Notes under the pieces: model-generated
What the model saw: only the letters and a program-made list of their open reading frames with translations
Told to the model about the DNA's origin: nothing
The model's database searches: none
Assembly: GCA_963921935.1 (NCBI GenBank)
Contig: OY998176.1
Span: 48,633,813 to 48,697,812 of the forward strand
Origin: Galeruca laticollis
Taxonomy: Eukaryota > Arthropoda > Insecta > Coleoptera > Chrysomelidae
DNA length: 64,000 nt
Direction: 5' to 3'
Position numbers and translations under genes: made by a program
Shown here: positions 1-10,652 of the stretch, piece by piece
How the letters are laid out: each line of letters starts with the position of its first letter
Position numbering within the stretch: the stretch's first letter is position 1

Positions 1-573
1 GTGTATGTGTGCTAACCCTGTGATGTGTGTCTGCTGTCCCTCTGCTTGAGTTGTAAAGTTGGTTCTTCTTTCACCACATCTATGATAAAAATGACATTCA
101 GTGTATGACAAAGTTGTGAAATCATTGCTTCAAGATTTTTCTATTAGCGTAGCATTCTTTTTTGAAGAACAGCTTAATTATATTAATTTAGTTGGGTGCA
201 AGCCTGATGTCTTAGATGTCCTCTTCTATCACGATGGATATCCGTTAATGCCAGTATCTGTAAATATGTTGCTCTTTGTTGGTTACCAATATCGCCATCA
301 GTATCATACGCCCCTCTAAATATTTTGGGTGATTCATAATGAAATTCGGAAATACAAGATTCCTGATATTTTGTTTCAAAGAGTACTGTTTGATGCCAAA
401 AATGTTAAACGTATAACGTGGTGAATGTCTGGTGCCTCTGTGGTGTATGTGTGCTAACCCTGTGATGTGTGTCTGCTGCCCCTCTGCTTGAGTGGTAAAG
501 TTGGCTCCTTGTTTCACCGCATCTATAATAAAAATGACATCCAGTGTATGACAAAGTTGTGAAATCATTGCTT
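1..573. repeat. Direct duplication of a ~130-bp unit
   Basis: The first ~130 bases recur nearly unchanged at about 443-573, separated by ~310 bp. Both copies start GTGTATGTGTGCTAACCCTG and end ATCATTGCTT. A weaker third piece with the same TGTGTTTGTTATCCC style lies near 661-715. Overlapping open frames on both strands here look like shadows of the repeat. I recognise no gene in the first 950 bases. Confidence 0.75.
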
Positions 574-974
574 AATTTTGTTGTTTTCTTGGAAAATGAT
601 TCATATAAACCGAGTGTTGCAGTAAATTTGTTAGTACTAGCACTGTCAAACAGACTTCTGATGTGAGTCTGGGGTGTGTTTGTTATCCCTTCTGTTACCC
701 CTCTGCTATCTATCTGATAGACTTCTGATGTGTGTTATCCGTTTAATAATATAATGAGTCACATCATATTTTACTATAGTGTAGTCGTACGAGCAACAAA
801 TCTCAAGCATGCAAACGCTTTGAGTGTCCTCTGTTGTCGAATAAAGTGGATTTGCTGTCATTGTCGTTGTCGTTCTAGTAACATCCTGTATGTGGAAATA
901 ATCTACCAATGCGGTTTGTTCGATGAAAATTTGAGCAATAATAGCAGAGATTCATTGTAACGTTCTTATCTTTA

Positions 975-1165
975 TATACCCTGTGGCATCTTTTATGAAA
1001 AAATTCGGTATTTTCATGACTACGACCTGTATATATAAAAAATACGGTATCTTTATGACTACACCCTGTATAAAATCGCATCTTTTTATGACTACACCTG
1101 TATATAAAGAAAAATGGTATGTTTTATGACCACACCCTGTATAAAAAATGTGGTATCTGTATGTA
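975..1165. repeat. Degenerate array of CCCTGTATA/TTTATGACTACA motifs
   Basis: Four to five imperfect units of about 40-60 bp alternate 'ACCCTGTATA' with 'GGTATCTTTATGACTACA'. ACACCCTGTATA is the reverse complement of TATACAGGGTGT, a motif often seen at ends of insect DNA transposons and MITEs. A second array of the same units lies at 2043-2150 and an isolated copy near 1400, so the arrays bracket about 0.9 kb. Open frames here are repeat-driven. Confidence 0.6.
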
Positions 1166-1596
1166 CGATGATGGTTTCTCAGTATCATATTCAGACATAT
1201 ATTTGTTATAATTTACGTAGACATCCCACTCAAAATACTACTAAACTGTGTGTGTCATTAACTTTTATATCTACATATTTCTACAGTCTTAATAATTACA
1301 AACACCCCATGTATATATCAATTTTAATCATAACATGCCTCGTATATTTTACGTAGATATTCCCCGCAGAATAATAATAGGGATGCAAATATCTTTTAAC
1401 ACCCTGTATTGAAAAAATATTCGTATACTGTAATGAACCTAATTTATGTATCATACAGCGGACTATTTAATATAGAAACATTAATAATCTTTATGGTCTA
1501 AGCTCAACGTCTTGTCGGCTTCTCAAATCAACCACTATACAGAATATTGTCATTCAAATATTTTAATGCGTTCCCTACCTGTATCCCAATGAAAGA

Positions 1597-1982
1597 ATGC
1601 AGTTGGATTTTACCAAGAATGATTACAATGGGGCATATTTCAACTATACTGAATTTTATCCTAGCTATATGAATTCAACACAGAAGCGTCCTCTGTTGGA
1701 TTATTCCTCATTCAAGAAGCGTGATGCATTGTTTGTTATCGATTGCTCGAAGCAAGAAGAAAGCATGAAGGCACTTTATTGCATCATAATACACGATTGT
1801 GTAATGGAGTATTTCCCTCTCACCGAAATTGTCAAGAATTTAAACTAGAATGTTCTGCTGTTATACATAACGATTTAAATTTACGTTCAACAATTTTCAA
1901 TAGAATTTTAATTATTAAAACAAATATGGATGCTAATATTATACATGATAATGAAAAAGTTCATACGTTAAGATCGCGTTGA
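1597..1982 (+). pseudogene. Unrecognised coding relic, two frames
   Basis: Two overlapping plus-strand frames (1597-1848 and 1743-1982) look like one broken coding sequence. The first reads through FKKRDALFVIDCSKQEESMK, a pattern with protein-like composition, and the second continues with a VIHNDLNLRST-like segment after a frame change near 1800. I have only a vague memory of similar uncharacterised insect proteins and assign no function. It lies between the two CCCTGTATA arrays, which suggests it is cargo of an old mobile element. Confidence 0.3.
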
Positions 1983-2042
1983 AATCCGATAATATATGAG
2001 ACACCTCGGTGTACAGCTTTTAGTGCGTGTGTAGAGGACAAA

Positions 2043-2150
2043 TGGCATCTTTTATGATCACACCCTGTATAAAAAATGCAGTATCTTTATGACTATACTC
2101 TGTGTAAAATCACATCTTTTATGACTAAACCTGTATATAAAGAAAATGCG
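2043..2150. repeat. Second CCCTGTATA array
   Basis: The order of sub-motifs seen at 1015-1110 is repeated here: GGCATCTTTTATGA, CACACCCTGTATAAAAAATG, GTATCTTTATGACTATAC, then CCTGTATATAAAG. It is a direct repeat of the first array with point changes. The following 250 bases contain nothing I recognise. Confidence 0.6.
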
Positions 2151-2469
2151 CAAGGATGTTTTGTATATTATTGTGATAAAAATGCACTTTTACACTCTTT
2201 TGTTGATCGAAGCCATCGCTTTTCATTCTGAAATTTAGAAGTCCCAATCAAAATCCTTGAGATTGTTACTAAAAATAATATGTGATTTTTCTATGATTAC
2301 CTACTTATGAAGGATTCTGAATATACTCAACTGCTTGACGCATTGTTTTTGATTCACATGTTCTAGCGACTAAAATGATATTAGTACAAGGGAGTATTGA
2401 AGAAAATTACATCGTGTTGTGAAATCATACTCTCTGTATCTTATACAGTTAGATTTCAAAACTAAAATA

Positions 2470-2770
2470 TATTGGAGCCCTTATGGCGGAGATGTAACGG
2501 CGAAGGCTGGGAACGATGAGGTCCCGGGTTCGAATCTCACTCAAGGCAAACATTTTTTTCGATTGATGCACAAACGGATAAAAAATGGACGACAGAAAAA
2601 TAGAAATCTGTAATCTACTGGAATAAAAATTGAGACAAAAAAAGAAATCTGCCGACTGGAAAATGGACGACAGAAAAAAGAAATCTGTAATCGCTGACAG
2701 CGACACCAGCGCCACCGTCGACTAGCGGACGTTTTTCGAAGTAGTGGGTTAGAACCCGCTTAGTATAACT
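2470..2770 (+). repeat. tRNA-derived SINE-like element
   Basis: A tRNA-like head shows an A-box-like TGGCGGAGATGTAACGG and a good B box GGTTCGAATCT (2527-2537) about 45 bases later, i.e. an internal RNA polymerase III promoter layout. Downstream, a ~35-bp unit containing ATGGACGACAGAAAAA and GAAATCTGTAATC occurs twice (about 2582-2614 and 2659-2692). Near 2740 there is a second, weaker B-box-like GGTTAGAACCC. It could be a dimeric SINE or a decayed tRNA pseudogene with duplicated tail; no cloverleaf has been folded. Confidence 0.5.
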
Positions 2771-2837
2771 ACTCAGCAGTTCCGTCAATTGTACGAGTGA
2801 CAGCAATTTGGGTTCCTAATATTTCAGCCGATTCATT

Positions 2838-3095
2838 ATGGTGGTTCATATAGAAGATATGTTCAAACAGATTGTAAAATATTTCTACGATAAATGGAAC
2901 TTCCAAAATTGCTTAGCAGCAATTGACGGCAAACATATTCGGATGAAATGCCCGAATGGATCTGGAAGTATGTACTATAATTACTAATCTTTTTTTTCTA
3001 TAGTGCTTCAAGCAGTGGTAGATGCGAATTATAAATTTATTACTATCGACGTTGGTGGATATGGGAAGTTGAGGGATGGTGGTACTTTTCGCTGA
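2838..3095 (+). pseudogene. PIF/Harbinger transposase fragment
   Basis: From ATG 2838 the frame reads into WNFQNCLAAIDGKHIRMKCP then SGSMYYNY, the segment of DDE_4 (HARBI1-type) transposases around the first catalytic Asp, ending in a stop at 2985-2987. After a short gap the conserved ITIDVGGYGK..DGGTF block follows near 3040-3090, where the ORF dies. It is a ~80-residue piece of a normally ~400-residue enzyme and resembles, but is not identical to, the relic at 19.5 kb. Confidence 0.75.
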
Positions 3096-3130
3096 TCTTC
3101 ATTATTTCATTTGCTCGAAAGTGGGCGTCA

Positions 3131-4021
3131 CCAATTTTATGATTGAATATTGTTCAGGACATCTCATAGATGAACCCTATTGTTATTCAGATCACCAGAG
3201 CCAATACAACGGGTACGACATTTTTGTAATTTTTTGAGAAATTTCAGTTTGTTCGCACGATACCGCCTCCAGAGTCCAACAAATTTCCAATTTTATGATT
3301 TAGTTGTATCCAGAACGTCTCACGGATGAGCCCTATTGATTTTCAGATCACCAGAGCCAGAGAAACAAGTGCTATAGTACTTTAAGTACGACCTTTTTGG
3401 AGAAATTTCAGTTTGTTAGCACGATACAGCCTCCGGAGTATATACAAGTGACCAATTTTATGATTGGATATTATTCAGAGCGTCTCAAACATGCACCCTA
3501 TTGGTATTGAGCTCACTAAAGCTAGTACAACGGGAGCTTTGGTACTTGAAGTACCAAATGTTTGTCATTTTTGGAGAATTTTCAGTTTGTTAGCACGATA
3601 CAGCCTCCAGAGTGTATGAAAGTGACCAATTTTATGATTGGATATTGTTCGAGGTGTTTTATATATGAACCTTATTGATTTTTAGCTCACCAGAGGTAGT
3701 ACAACGGGTGGTAATGTACCTGAAGTGTCACACTTTTGGTCCTTTTTGGAGAAATTTCGGGATGTTAGCACGATACAACCTCCGGATTATATAGATGTGA
3801 CCAATTGTATAATTGGATATTTTTCAAGGTGTCTCACAGAAGTACCCTATTGATTTTCAGCTGACTAGAGCGAGTACAGCGGGTCCTATAAATTCAGATA
3901 TACTACATTTTTGGTTATTTTTGGAGAAATTTCGGTTTGTTAGCACGATTCATCCCCCGAAGTGTATACAAGTGACAATTTTATGATAGAATATTGTTCA
4001 GGGCATCTCACAGATGCGGAA
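3131..4021. repeat. ~170-bp tandem satellite, about 5.3 units
   Basis: Units start with CCAATTTTATGATTGGATAT at 3131, 3287, 3452, 3626, 3801 and 3976, giving periods of 156, 165, 174, 175 and 175 bp. Each unit ends with GTTAGCACGATACAGCCTCC and GTATACAAGTGA-like sequence. Units differ by roughly 15-25% by eye. The array begins right after the Harbinger fragment. There is no coding potential. Confidence 0.9.
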
Positions 4022-4950
4022 AAAGTAGTTTTAGTCTTTAAAACCGTTTATGTTCATATATGATTATAAAGTTTCTTGGGCTAAAGTGGACCTGTCTTAG
4101 AACTTGTTCAGTGATTGTCGATATCTTTTATGATAATGACTGCGAGAAGCGAACTCTGAGAAAGAGTCGTTAATTGTAGCCAAGACTACAAAGTATACTA
4201 ATAGACAAGAAAAGGGCATATAGAAATAAAAAACTTCGTTATATAAAGCACCGTCACGGGTACCCTTTCAATTAAGCAGGTAGAAATCACTAGATGTGAG
4301 ATGTGAAAGAATCTCAAAGTGCTATCATATTGTTCTTAATATTCAATTTATAGGCATCCAGGAAATGAATAAATTTTATTTTCCATAAATATTGAAGATT
4401 TCATATTGCCAAGGATGTGAAAAACTATATTTAACTGAAGAAAAAATGTAAAATTAATAACAGTCTCATGATTGTTACAGAGCTCAAAATTGTTCCATTG
4501 AAATAATTAAAGATACACCGTGGTTCATAACTATTGGGACATAGGCTAAGAGCAGGTTATTTAGACCAAAATATGGCGATAGGAACAAATATATCTCAAT
4601 AAAATATTGCTGTGGAATAAGATACGGGGCGTTAAAACTGAAACTTTTTTCTCGTTTTTTTATGTCACTGTATATTTATGTCAGAAGCACATCTTTGGAC
4701 AAGCAATAATAATTTATGTATTAAAATACATTTTGTTACAGAGAGGGCCACATGGTTGGTTCATGATGATGAAATGAACGAAATTTGTTGACGAAATTTC
4801 ACCCATTTCCCGTTTTCAAGAAAAAGATGTATGGCCTCAGAAGGGGATTTCAAATAACAATTAAAAAAGTTATCACGTAAGGCTCCCATTTCAACGATAA
4901 AGCAGAATTAAAAACAAGTTAACATAAAAAGAGCAAACTTAAATTAAATG
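4022..4950. other. No recognisable feature
   Basis: AT-rich sequence with short open frames only and no recognisable protein motif. It may include the 3' flank of the mariner-like relic that follows on the minus strand. Confidence 0.5.
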
Positions 4951-5428
4951 TACTACGTGGCCTCCTCCGACTTCAATGCCTTTTATAATTTCAGTAATAA
5001 CGAACTTTTGGATGTCAAAGAAAACGTCATTGTGTCCCCTTATAAAATTAACCGCATTTTGTATTTTTCTCCAGAGCTCGTCTCGTGAATGAATGTCATG
5101 TGCATAAATTAAGGACTTTATCTGTCCCCAAACATAAAAATCCAGAGGGTTGTTATATACTCAGGACTTCTTGGTGATAATTCAAAATCATTTCCTCTGC
5201 CAATCCATAGTTGAGGAAATATGCCACTTAGATTCTTTCTAACAACTAATTGGAAAGAGGTGGACCTCCATACTGTTCAAACCATCCATTTAAATTAGGA
5301 GAAAGAGCATATGGCCTTAGAAGTTGGTCGCCTGTATTGCCACACTATATATTTAATGTAAACTCATGCTGACAATGTTTTTCTTCAACAGCATGCGGGT
5401 TTCCTTCTTCCCAGTAATGACTGTTTTG

Positions 5429-6813
5429 TAGTCTTGGTTGATATATCGGTAACCACGATATTTCACCGGTGAATGTAAAATCACTTGCGCTACCGGTGAT
5501 TCATTTCTCGCAGATGCGGTGATCGGTTATTCAGTTTCAGCCGAATACTGCAATATCGGCATGATGGATCATCGATTCTAGCATTGGAAGACCGCGCCGA
5601 TCGAAAATCGATATAAAATATCATTATTTACATTTACAAATATTAGGTGAAAGAAAAACGGTGATTTAAGCAGATATGATATTGTATGTATTTGGAATAT
5701 AGACTTTACCTTTTACGGAATGAGAAGGCGGCAATTGTTATAGATAATAGAAGAATATTAATACAAACATACCGCCCGACCCGATGCGGATAAGGGCAAA
5801 CGTGCCGTTTTTTTGTGAATTATTTTGTTCCTTTGGAAGAGAAATATTAGAATAAATTTGGTGAACGCCTGACATCCATAAAACAAAATAAATGGTTTTA
5901 TTTTTTCTTGTTAATCTCTGCTTTTTGTGCTGTAAATAAAGGGAGCCTGTATTTTTGCAAGAATTTTAGTGACTTTAGGTAATGGTCATAAATTGTAAAC
6001 GTTATTAGGAGAATTGTATTTTTTGTTTGTAAACCTTTTCAAGAAATCCACTATCGTATTACAATATGAATCAATTGATAATTAAATGACATGTCTTAAA
6101 CTAATATGTCATTTTAACAAAACAATGGGATAAGTGGCAAAAAAGAAGTTTTCGGGGCCATCCTGTCCAATTTTATTTAAAAAAAGTTAAATATGACTTG
6201 TCTATTTAAATAAAAAGTTATAAAATCCTTTAACCAAGTTATTAGCGAGATAAAAAAATCCACAGTAAAGTATTTTTCTTTTATTTTCAGTTTGGAACAT
6301 GTCTAAAAAAGCGAAAACCAGTGAAATCTGGAATTTTCTTACACCTGTTGAGGGTGACAATTATTATGCAACATGTAATATGTGCAAGAAAATATGTATC
6401 TTTTTAAAAGTATTGAATAAACCCTAAACATTGATATATTTTTTACAGATAATATGGCAACATGTTCATTTGAAACTCTCAATTTAGAATTAAATAATAT
6501 TAAACTAGTTGCAATTTTTATGTTACACCTTTTATATTAATCTTTCTTCGAGTTAAGAGTAGATCTCGATTTCGTATTATTGCTAATTGTCAATCAAGAT
6601 AATATTTATTGTTTTAAAATAACCCGATAAGAGGTGCATAAATAATATATTCGTACACGTCGCCAGTCACCACTCGCTGGTCTTATATTTTGATTTGTCG
6701 TTGCTATTTATACTCAGTCAGTGCGGTGATCCAAATCACCGTTTAAAATCACGGTGATTTAGAAATCACTGTTCTCGTTTCACCGGTTACCGGAAAATCA
6801 CCACCCAACACGA
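5429..6813. mobile_element. Non-autonomous hAT element, 1.39 kb, 8-bp target duplication
   Basis: The interval is flanked by an exact 8-bp repeat CTGTTTTG (5421-5428 and 6814-6821), the size expected for hAT, and removing it rejoins the mariner frame (FNCQNS/HYWEEG). Ends read TAGTCTTGG on the left and, reverse-complemented, TCGTGTTGG on the right, both followed within 20 bases by CGGTAACC. Both subterminal zones are rich in (A)CCGGTGA and AATCACCG motifs. The only coding content is a BED-finger exon. Confidence 0.8.
6291..6427 (+). pseudogene. BED zinc-finger exon of a hAT transposase
   Basis: A 3' splice site (TTTATTTTCAG) precedes ATG 6299. The peptide begins MSKKAKTSEIWNFLTPVEGD and contains CNMCKK, the first half of a BED-type C2H2 DNA-binding finger typical of hAT transposase N-termini. 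The frame then drifts into AT-rich sequence and stops at 6425-6427, before the expected H..H pair. No RNase-H-like catalytic core follows, so the host element cannot move itself. Confidence 0.7.
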
Positions 6814-7249
6814 CTGTTTTGACAATTAAAAACATTTCGCCTGTTAAAAGTCGCCTCATCGGTGAATATAATATTAATAGAATTTGGGTCATCAATGTAC
6901 TTGTTGAGGATACATTGCTAGAACTGTAACCGTTGTGAGAGATTTCTTGGAAGCAAATTTTGAACAGGAGTGAACATTTCCTTTTTTATAATAGGGATGA
7001 TGTTGTTTATTTTTGTGAAAGTGTTTTAAACCGTGCATCAGTGCCTATTTTAGCCGCAAATAATTATTATTTTTATTTTAAATTGACTAAAACCTTAAAA
7101 ATCATGTATTTAAAATGTCGTTTCAAATTTAGCGCTTATATGCCAATAATTGTTACATGACGTCATTTGTTCACAAACACCAGTGACATATAAAAGAGGT
7201 TTTCATAATACCTAGTTGTTATAAAAGATAAACTCAAAGTTTTATAAAT

Positions 7250-7402
7250 GTTGTTGCGGTGCCTCATTGTGCGAGTACTACAATAAAGACACATGAAAAA
7301 CAATTTATTCACGTCCCACGTTCGGAAAATAAAAGAATTTTTTGTTTCATGGTATGGTTTGCGGGATGGGCTTCCATTATTTCAGGTGTCTGGAAAATCT
7401 GA
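7250..7402 (+). pseudogene. THAP-domain fragment
   Basis: The frame from 7250 reads AVPHCASTTIKTHEKQFIHV then PRSENKRI, the N-terminal half of a THAP (C2CH) zinc finger of the P-element/THAP9-like kind. The first zinc Cys, expected a few residues before PHC, is replaced (VVAVPHC) and the distal C..H pair is absent because the frame stops at 7400-7402. There is no downstream transposase core. Confidence 0.55.
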
Positions 7403-7664
7403 ATACGGCCCTGTACCCATTTGAAATAAATATACGTGGAACCTTAATTCCTTGTAGAACCACGAAAACTAATGGCTAGTTGTTGTAGATAGTACGAATA
7501 TTTCACTTTGTTACTCTGTTATGTATCAAGTTCAAATATGATAATGTGATTCGACTTACAGGAAATAAACTTCTTGGAATCGTAGTTTACACTAACTTGA
7601 AGGTAACGAACTATACACTTTAATTAAAATATCTTTGAGTTTTTACCACAAAATTAATTAAATT

Positions 7665-7975
7665 AAATTAACTGTCTCGACCCTTACTTCGTGGAATCTG
7701 CTCATATTAGTGTTTTAAATGAAACTCACGGTTTCTAGTTAATTCCACAATATAATAAAAGTTATTGAAAATTCTAAAAAATTGACAATTGATTCGATAA
7801 ATCAATATCATCGTCAGAATGACAGACGTTACATTTCATTTGATGCCTATCTGATGTTTAGTAGTTAGTTTTGGCTAGACCAAGAAGTGACCTAACTTGT
7901 GATTGTCTTAATATATGTTAATAGAAAAAAGAAGAAGATGTGATATTACAAATATTGAAGCTTAGATATTATTAG
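7665..7975 (-). repeat. Penelope-type pseudo-LTR with inverted tail
   Basis: The body (about 7707-7970) matches 56680-56935 over ~260 bp, starting TAGTGTTTTAAATGAAACTC and ending ATTGAAGCTTAGATAT. The preceding ~42 bases (7667-7708, AACTGTCTCGACCCTTACTT onward) are the reverse complement of the tail of the 56.9-kb copy. Such partial inversions are typical of Penelope-like elements (PLEs), and the PLE coding frame lies immediately downstream on the minus strand. Confidence 0.7.
7786..7817 (-). ncRNA. Hammerhead-ribozyme-like core of PLE
   Basis: On the minus strand: CTGACGA, one extra T, GATA, a 6-nt loop, TATC, then GAAT. This matches CUGANGA-helix II-GAAA except that the last A of GAAA is T and an unpaired U sits between CUGANGA and helix II. 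PLE pseudo-LTRs are known to encode hammerhead motifs. Activity is doubtful here because the GAAA core is mutated. Confidence 0.45.
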
Positions 7976-8078
7976 CCCTATGGTGATATCCTGGATATCA
8001 TTTTTCCAATAAAGATCAGTATAACTGTGCAATGATATAGAAAACCAGGAAAACTATATCTGCTGATCTTTACAATTA

Positions 8079-9337
8079 TCACTTGAGAAGACAGTTTATT
8101 AGTGGAGAACTCCCTAGATTTAACTGTTCATTGACAACTTCATATTGTGGGTTTCTTAAATGTCTTCTAATTTCCAATTCTTCAAGGAAATCCAGTTCTT
8201 GTTTCTTTTCACAAATATGCAGCACTTCTAGTTTTTTGTTAGGTGTCGATGAATGATTGGTGTCAAGTAGATGTGTTGCGTAGTGGGATTTATCTGGTTG
8301 TTTTAATCTGTATGCTCGTAAGTGTTCACTGTATCGGATTTAAAAATTCCTAAGGGTCTGACCCAAATAGACAGCATTACATTCTGGACATTTGAGTTTA
8401 TATATACCTGACTTCTTTAATAGTGGTATTTTTGTCTTTACATTTAACAATTTTGTACTAACGTTACTTTCTGTTTTAAAAGAAATTGTTGTATTCGTTG
8501 CTGAAGATATTATCTTTGAAATATTATTAAAAATATTTCCTGCATATGTGATGGTTTTATAAATTCTTATTTCATCAGCTTGTTTAGGACATATTAGTGG
8601 TAACGCCACTTTTTCCTCTTTTTTATTAATTAGCTTATTTATCATATCTAATTGATAACCGTTAGATGTTGCTATTTGTCTAATTGTATTAATCTCTCTA
8701 TCAAAATTACATTTGTTCATAGGAACTGAAAAAGCTCTATGTATCATTGTCACATCAGTCTGTGTTGGTTTTCGGTAAATTGAATAATCAAGTACATTAT
8801 TAACTCTTTGAATTTTTATATCAAGAAAATTTATTGAGCTATTTTCTTCAATTTCTAATGTAAATTTAGTTTTTGGGTGTAAATTATTAATGTGACTGAA
8901 AAATACATCTAATTGTCGTTCACTACCCATAAAACAAGCTAATACGTCATCTACATATCTATACCATAATAAAACATTTTTCGAAATATTACTTTCAAAG
9001 ATCTTTCTGTCCATAAAAATGTTTGCTAAAATAGGTGATATAAGGCTTCCCATTGGTAAACCTTCATTTTGAGTATATATCTTATTGTCAAAAGTGAAAT
9101 AATTCTGATTAATGCATACATCAAATAAATTAAGTATATATGATATTATTCCTGGATTAACATTTTTATCTTCTAGTAATTTTCTTACAAGTATTAGACA
9201 TTCTTTAGGAAGAATTTTAGTGAACATATTAGTTACATCGAGCGAAATTAGTTTATAGTTATCTTGCACGTGGATTGCTTTCAACTTTTTGATTAGTTCT
9301 ATTGAATTTCTAATTGAGTACTGAGATTCATATCAAA
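8079..9337 (-). pseudogene. Penelope-like RT plus GIY-YIG endonuclease
   Basis: The minus-strand frame runs with a single internal stop (TAA at 8340-8342, probably from AAA). It holds the Penelope RT core: YKLISLDVTNMFT (motif A), EGLPMGSLISPILANIF (motif B), WYRYVDDVLACF (motif C, YVDD intact) and SSINFLDIKI (motif D). It is followed by the GIY-YIG start CPECNAVYLGQTLRN. Past the stop the same frame continues 86 residues (IRYSEHLRAYR, LDFLEELEIRRH, VVNEQLNL), completing the endonuclease, and ends at TGA 8079-8081. PLEs use RT and GIY-YIG for target-primed reverse transcription. The N-terminal part is missing: the frame breaks at ~9337 where the element is inverted. Confidence 0.9.
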
Positions 9338-9436
9338 CAAAAAATGACATTACAGCTTTAAATGCAATCAAAAAGAAGGTAGAAGATAATAACCTAACAG
9401 TTACAAAATCTGATAAGGGGAACACAACTGTCAGAT
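9338..9436 (+). pseudogene. Inverted N-terminal piece of the same PLE
   Basis: Right at the end of the minus-strand RT frame, the plus strand reads KNDITALNAIKKKVEDNNLT then VTKSDKGNTTV, the conserved 'TKADKGN' block that lies ~100 residues upstream of RT motif A in PLEs. The two parts of one protein are therefore head to head, with the intervening part deleted. Downstream the sequence merges with a Harbinger SANT protein near 9436. Confidence 0.65.
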
Positions 9437-10652
9437 TTGTTTGGGAATCTAATATTAAAAATAAATTATCTGAATAAAAAAAATCTTTCAAGGCAATAAA
9501 TGAAGTTAAGTATACGGCCAGGAAAAACGCACGGCTACTTCATATAGAACATACTGGCACTAGCGGAGGTCCCAAAACTGCCAAAGATCTAAATGACTTA
9601 GAAGAAAGGTTGCTGGCGTTACTCTCAAACACAGTAGTAACTGGAATTCCAGCAGTTCAAGAATTGGGATTTGCAGGAAATGAAGAAGGTAACAATTTAG
9701 AAGCTGTCCCAGATCAAGTAGAAATTGTAAGTACATTTACACAACTATATACAAATAATTTCTTATTGAATAGTGCTCTCGATTAAATATAGCTAAACGT
9801 TCTTAATTTTTGTTTGTTTGAAGTTGAATACCTACTTATGTTCTCTGAGACTTCTTTCATAAATCTGATTGGTATTGTTTTTAATATGCAAGTAAGTCAA
9901 CTATTTCTGTTTTACTTTCAATATTCTTCTATCTATATCTTTCACTGAATATTTGAATTTTTTGAATAGTCATATTTTCATAGCTATAAATCTTTTTTTT
10001 CTTCTAGGATGAAAATATTGAATACATATTTGAAGACGCAGAGGCAGTCCCTTCTATGGCGGATCGAATCCCAGTATTTAATGTATTACATACCGAAAAT
10101 GTAATTGTGAGTGAACTTAAGTATTAACCCCTACCTTAATAATGAAATATTTATAGTAAATTTTACACTTTTACTTTAACCATGCTGTCGTTTTATATAT
10201 TTGCGTAAACCTCTTAGTATATTTAACACGTTCGCTACCGACTTACAAAATGATCACTCCCCTGCACCTCTACTAACACAGTATTTTCAGAAGTACTTGG
10301 AGATTTGGAATAATTAATTAATTAATTATTGTTATAATAATAAATGCCTTTACTTATTTGTACATAAATACAATTGCAAAATTTACTTCAGCGAGATTTA
10401 GGACAGTGTTACATAAAGTACTTGCAATTCAAATTAATACTATATATTGCTTTATTTTTTAGAGCACCCCCACGTAAAGAGAAAAGAATTGAGGCCCAAC
10501 TTGGAAAAATAGCAACCAACCAAGAAGAATGTCTAAAAAATCTTGCCAAATTAAACAACAGGCTCGCTGAGTCCAACGGCAGATTAGCTGATGCTGTGTT
10601 GCGCACAAATAAACATCAAATAAAAAGTCCAGTGTTCTCATTAACATTTTAA
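9437..10652 (+). pseudogene. Harbinger accessory Myb/SANT-like protein, multi-exon
   Basis: Exon A (about 9437-9730) contains the end of a Myb/SANT-like domain (VKYTARKNARLLHIEHTGT, GGPKTAKDLNDLEERLLALL) and reaches a donor TTGTAAGT near 9727, with one stop (TGA/TAA) at ~9475. Exon B (~10009-10108) reads DENIEYIFEDAEAVPSMADR and ends at GTGAGT. Exon C (~10463-10652) has a coiled-coil-like tail (KRIEAQLGKIATNQEECLKN..LAESNGRLADAVLR) with stop at 10650-10652. PIF/Harbinger elements carry such a DNA-binding partner of the transposase. It faces the transposase at 11.6-12.8 kb. The 5' end has been replaced by the PLE insertion. Confidence 0.65.

Larger units (their letters stand above)
4955..6960 (-). 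pseudogene. Mariner-like (Tc1/mariner) transposase, split by a hAT element
   Basis: Read on the minus strand, the part before the insertion (about 6960-6822) carries FTDEATFNRRNVFNCQN, the segment with the first catalytic Asp of a mariner-type DDE transposase. After the insertion (5420-4955) it resumes with SHYWEEGNPHA, then a CGNTGDQLL..PYALSPNLN block, GGPP, a SPEY..PLDFYVWG block around the third acidic residue, and an LIYAHDIHSRDELWRKI tail. Frameshifts and stops occur near 5230 and 5150. The N-terminal DNA-binding part was not found. The element is dead and older than the hAT inside it. Confidence 0.75.

Noticed and set aside
1597..1982. Capsid-like viral protein relic
   Set aside because: Only a vague resemblance from memory; no motif strong enough, so left as unrecognised.
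2470..2545. A functional tRNA gene
   Set aside because: A and B boxes are present but acceptor and anticodon stems are not evident by eye, and the downstream duplicated tail fits a SINE better.
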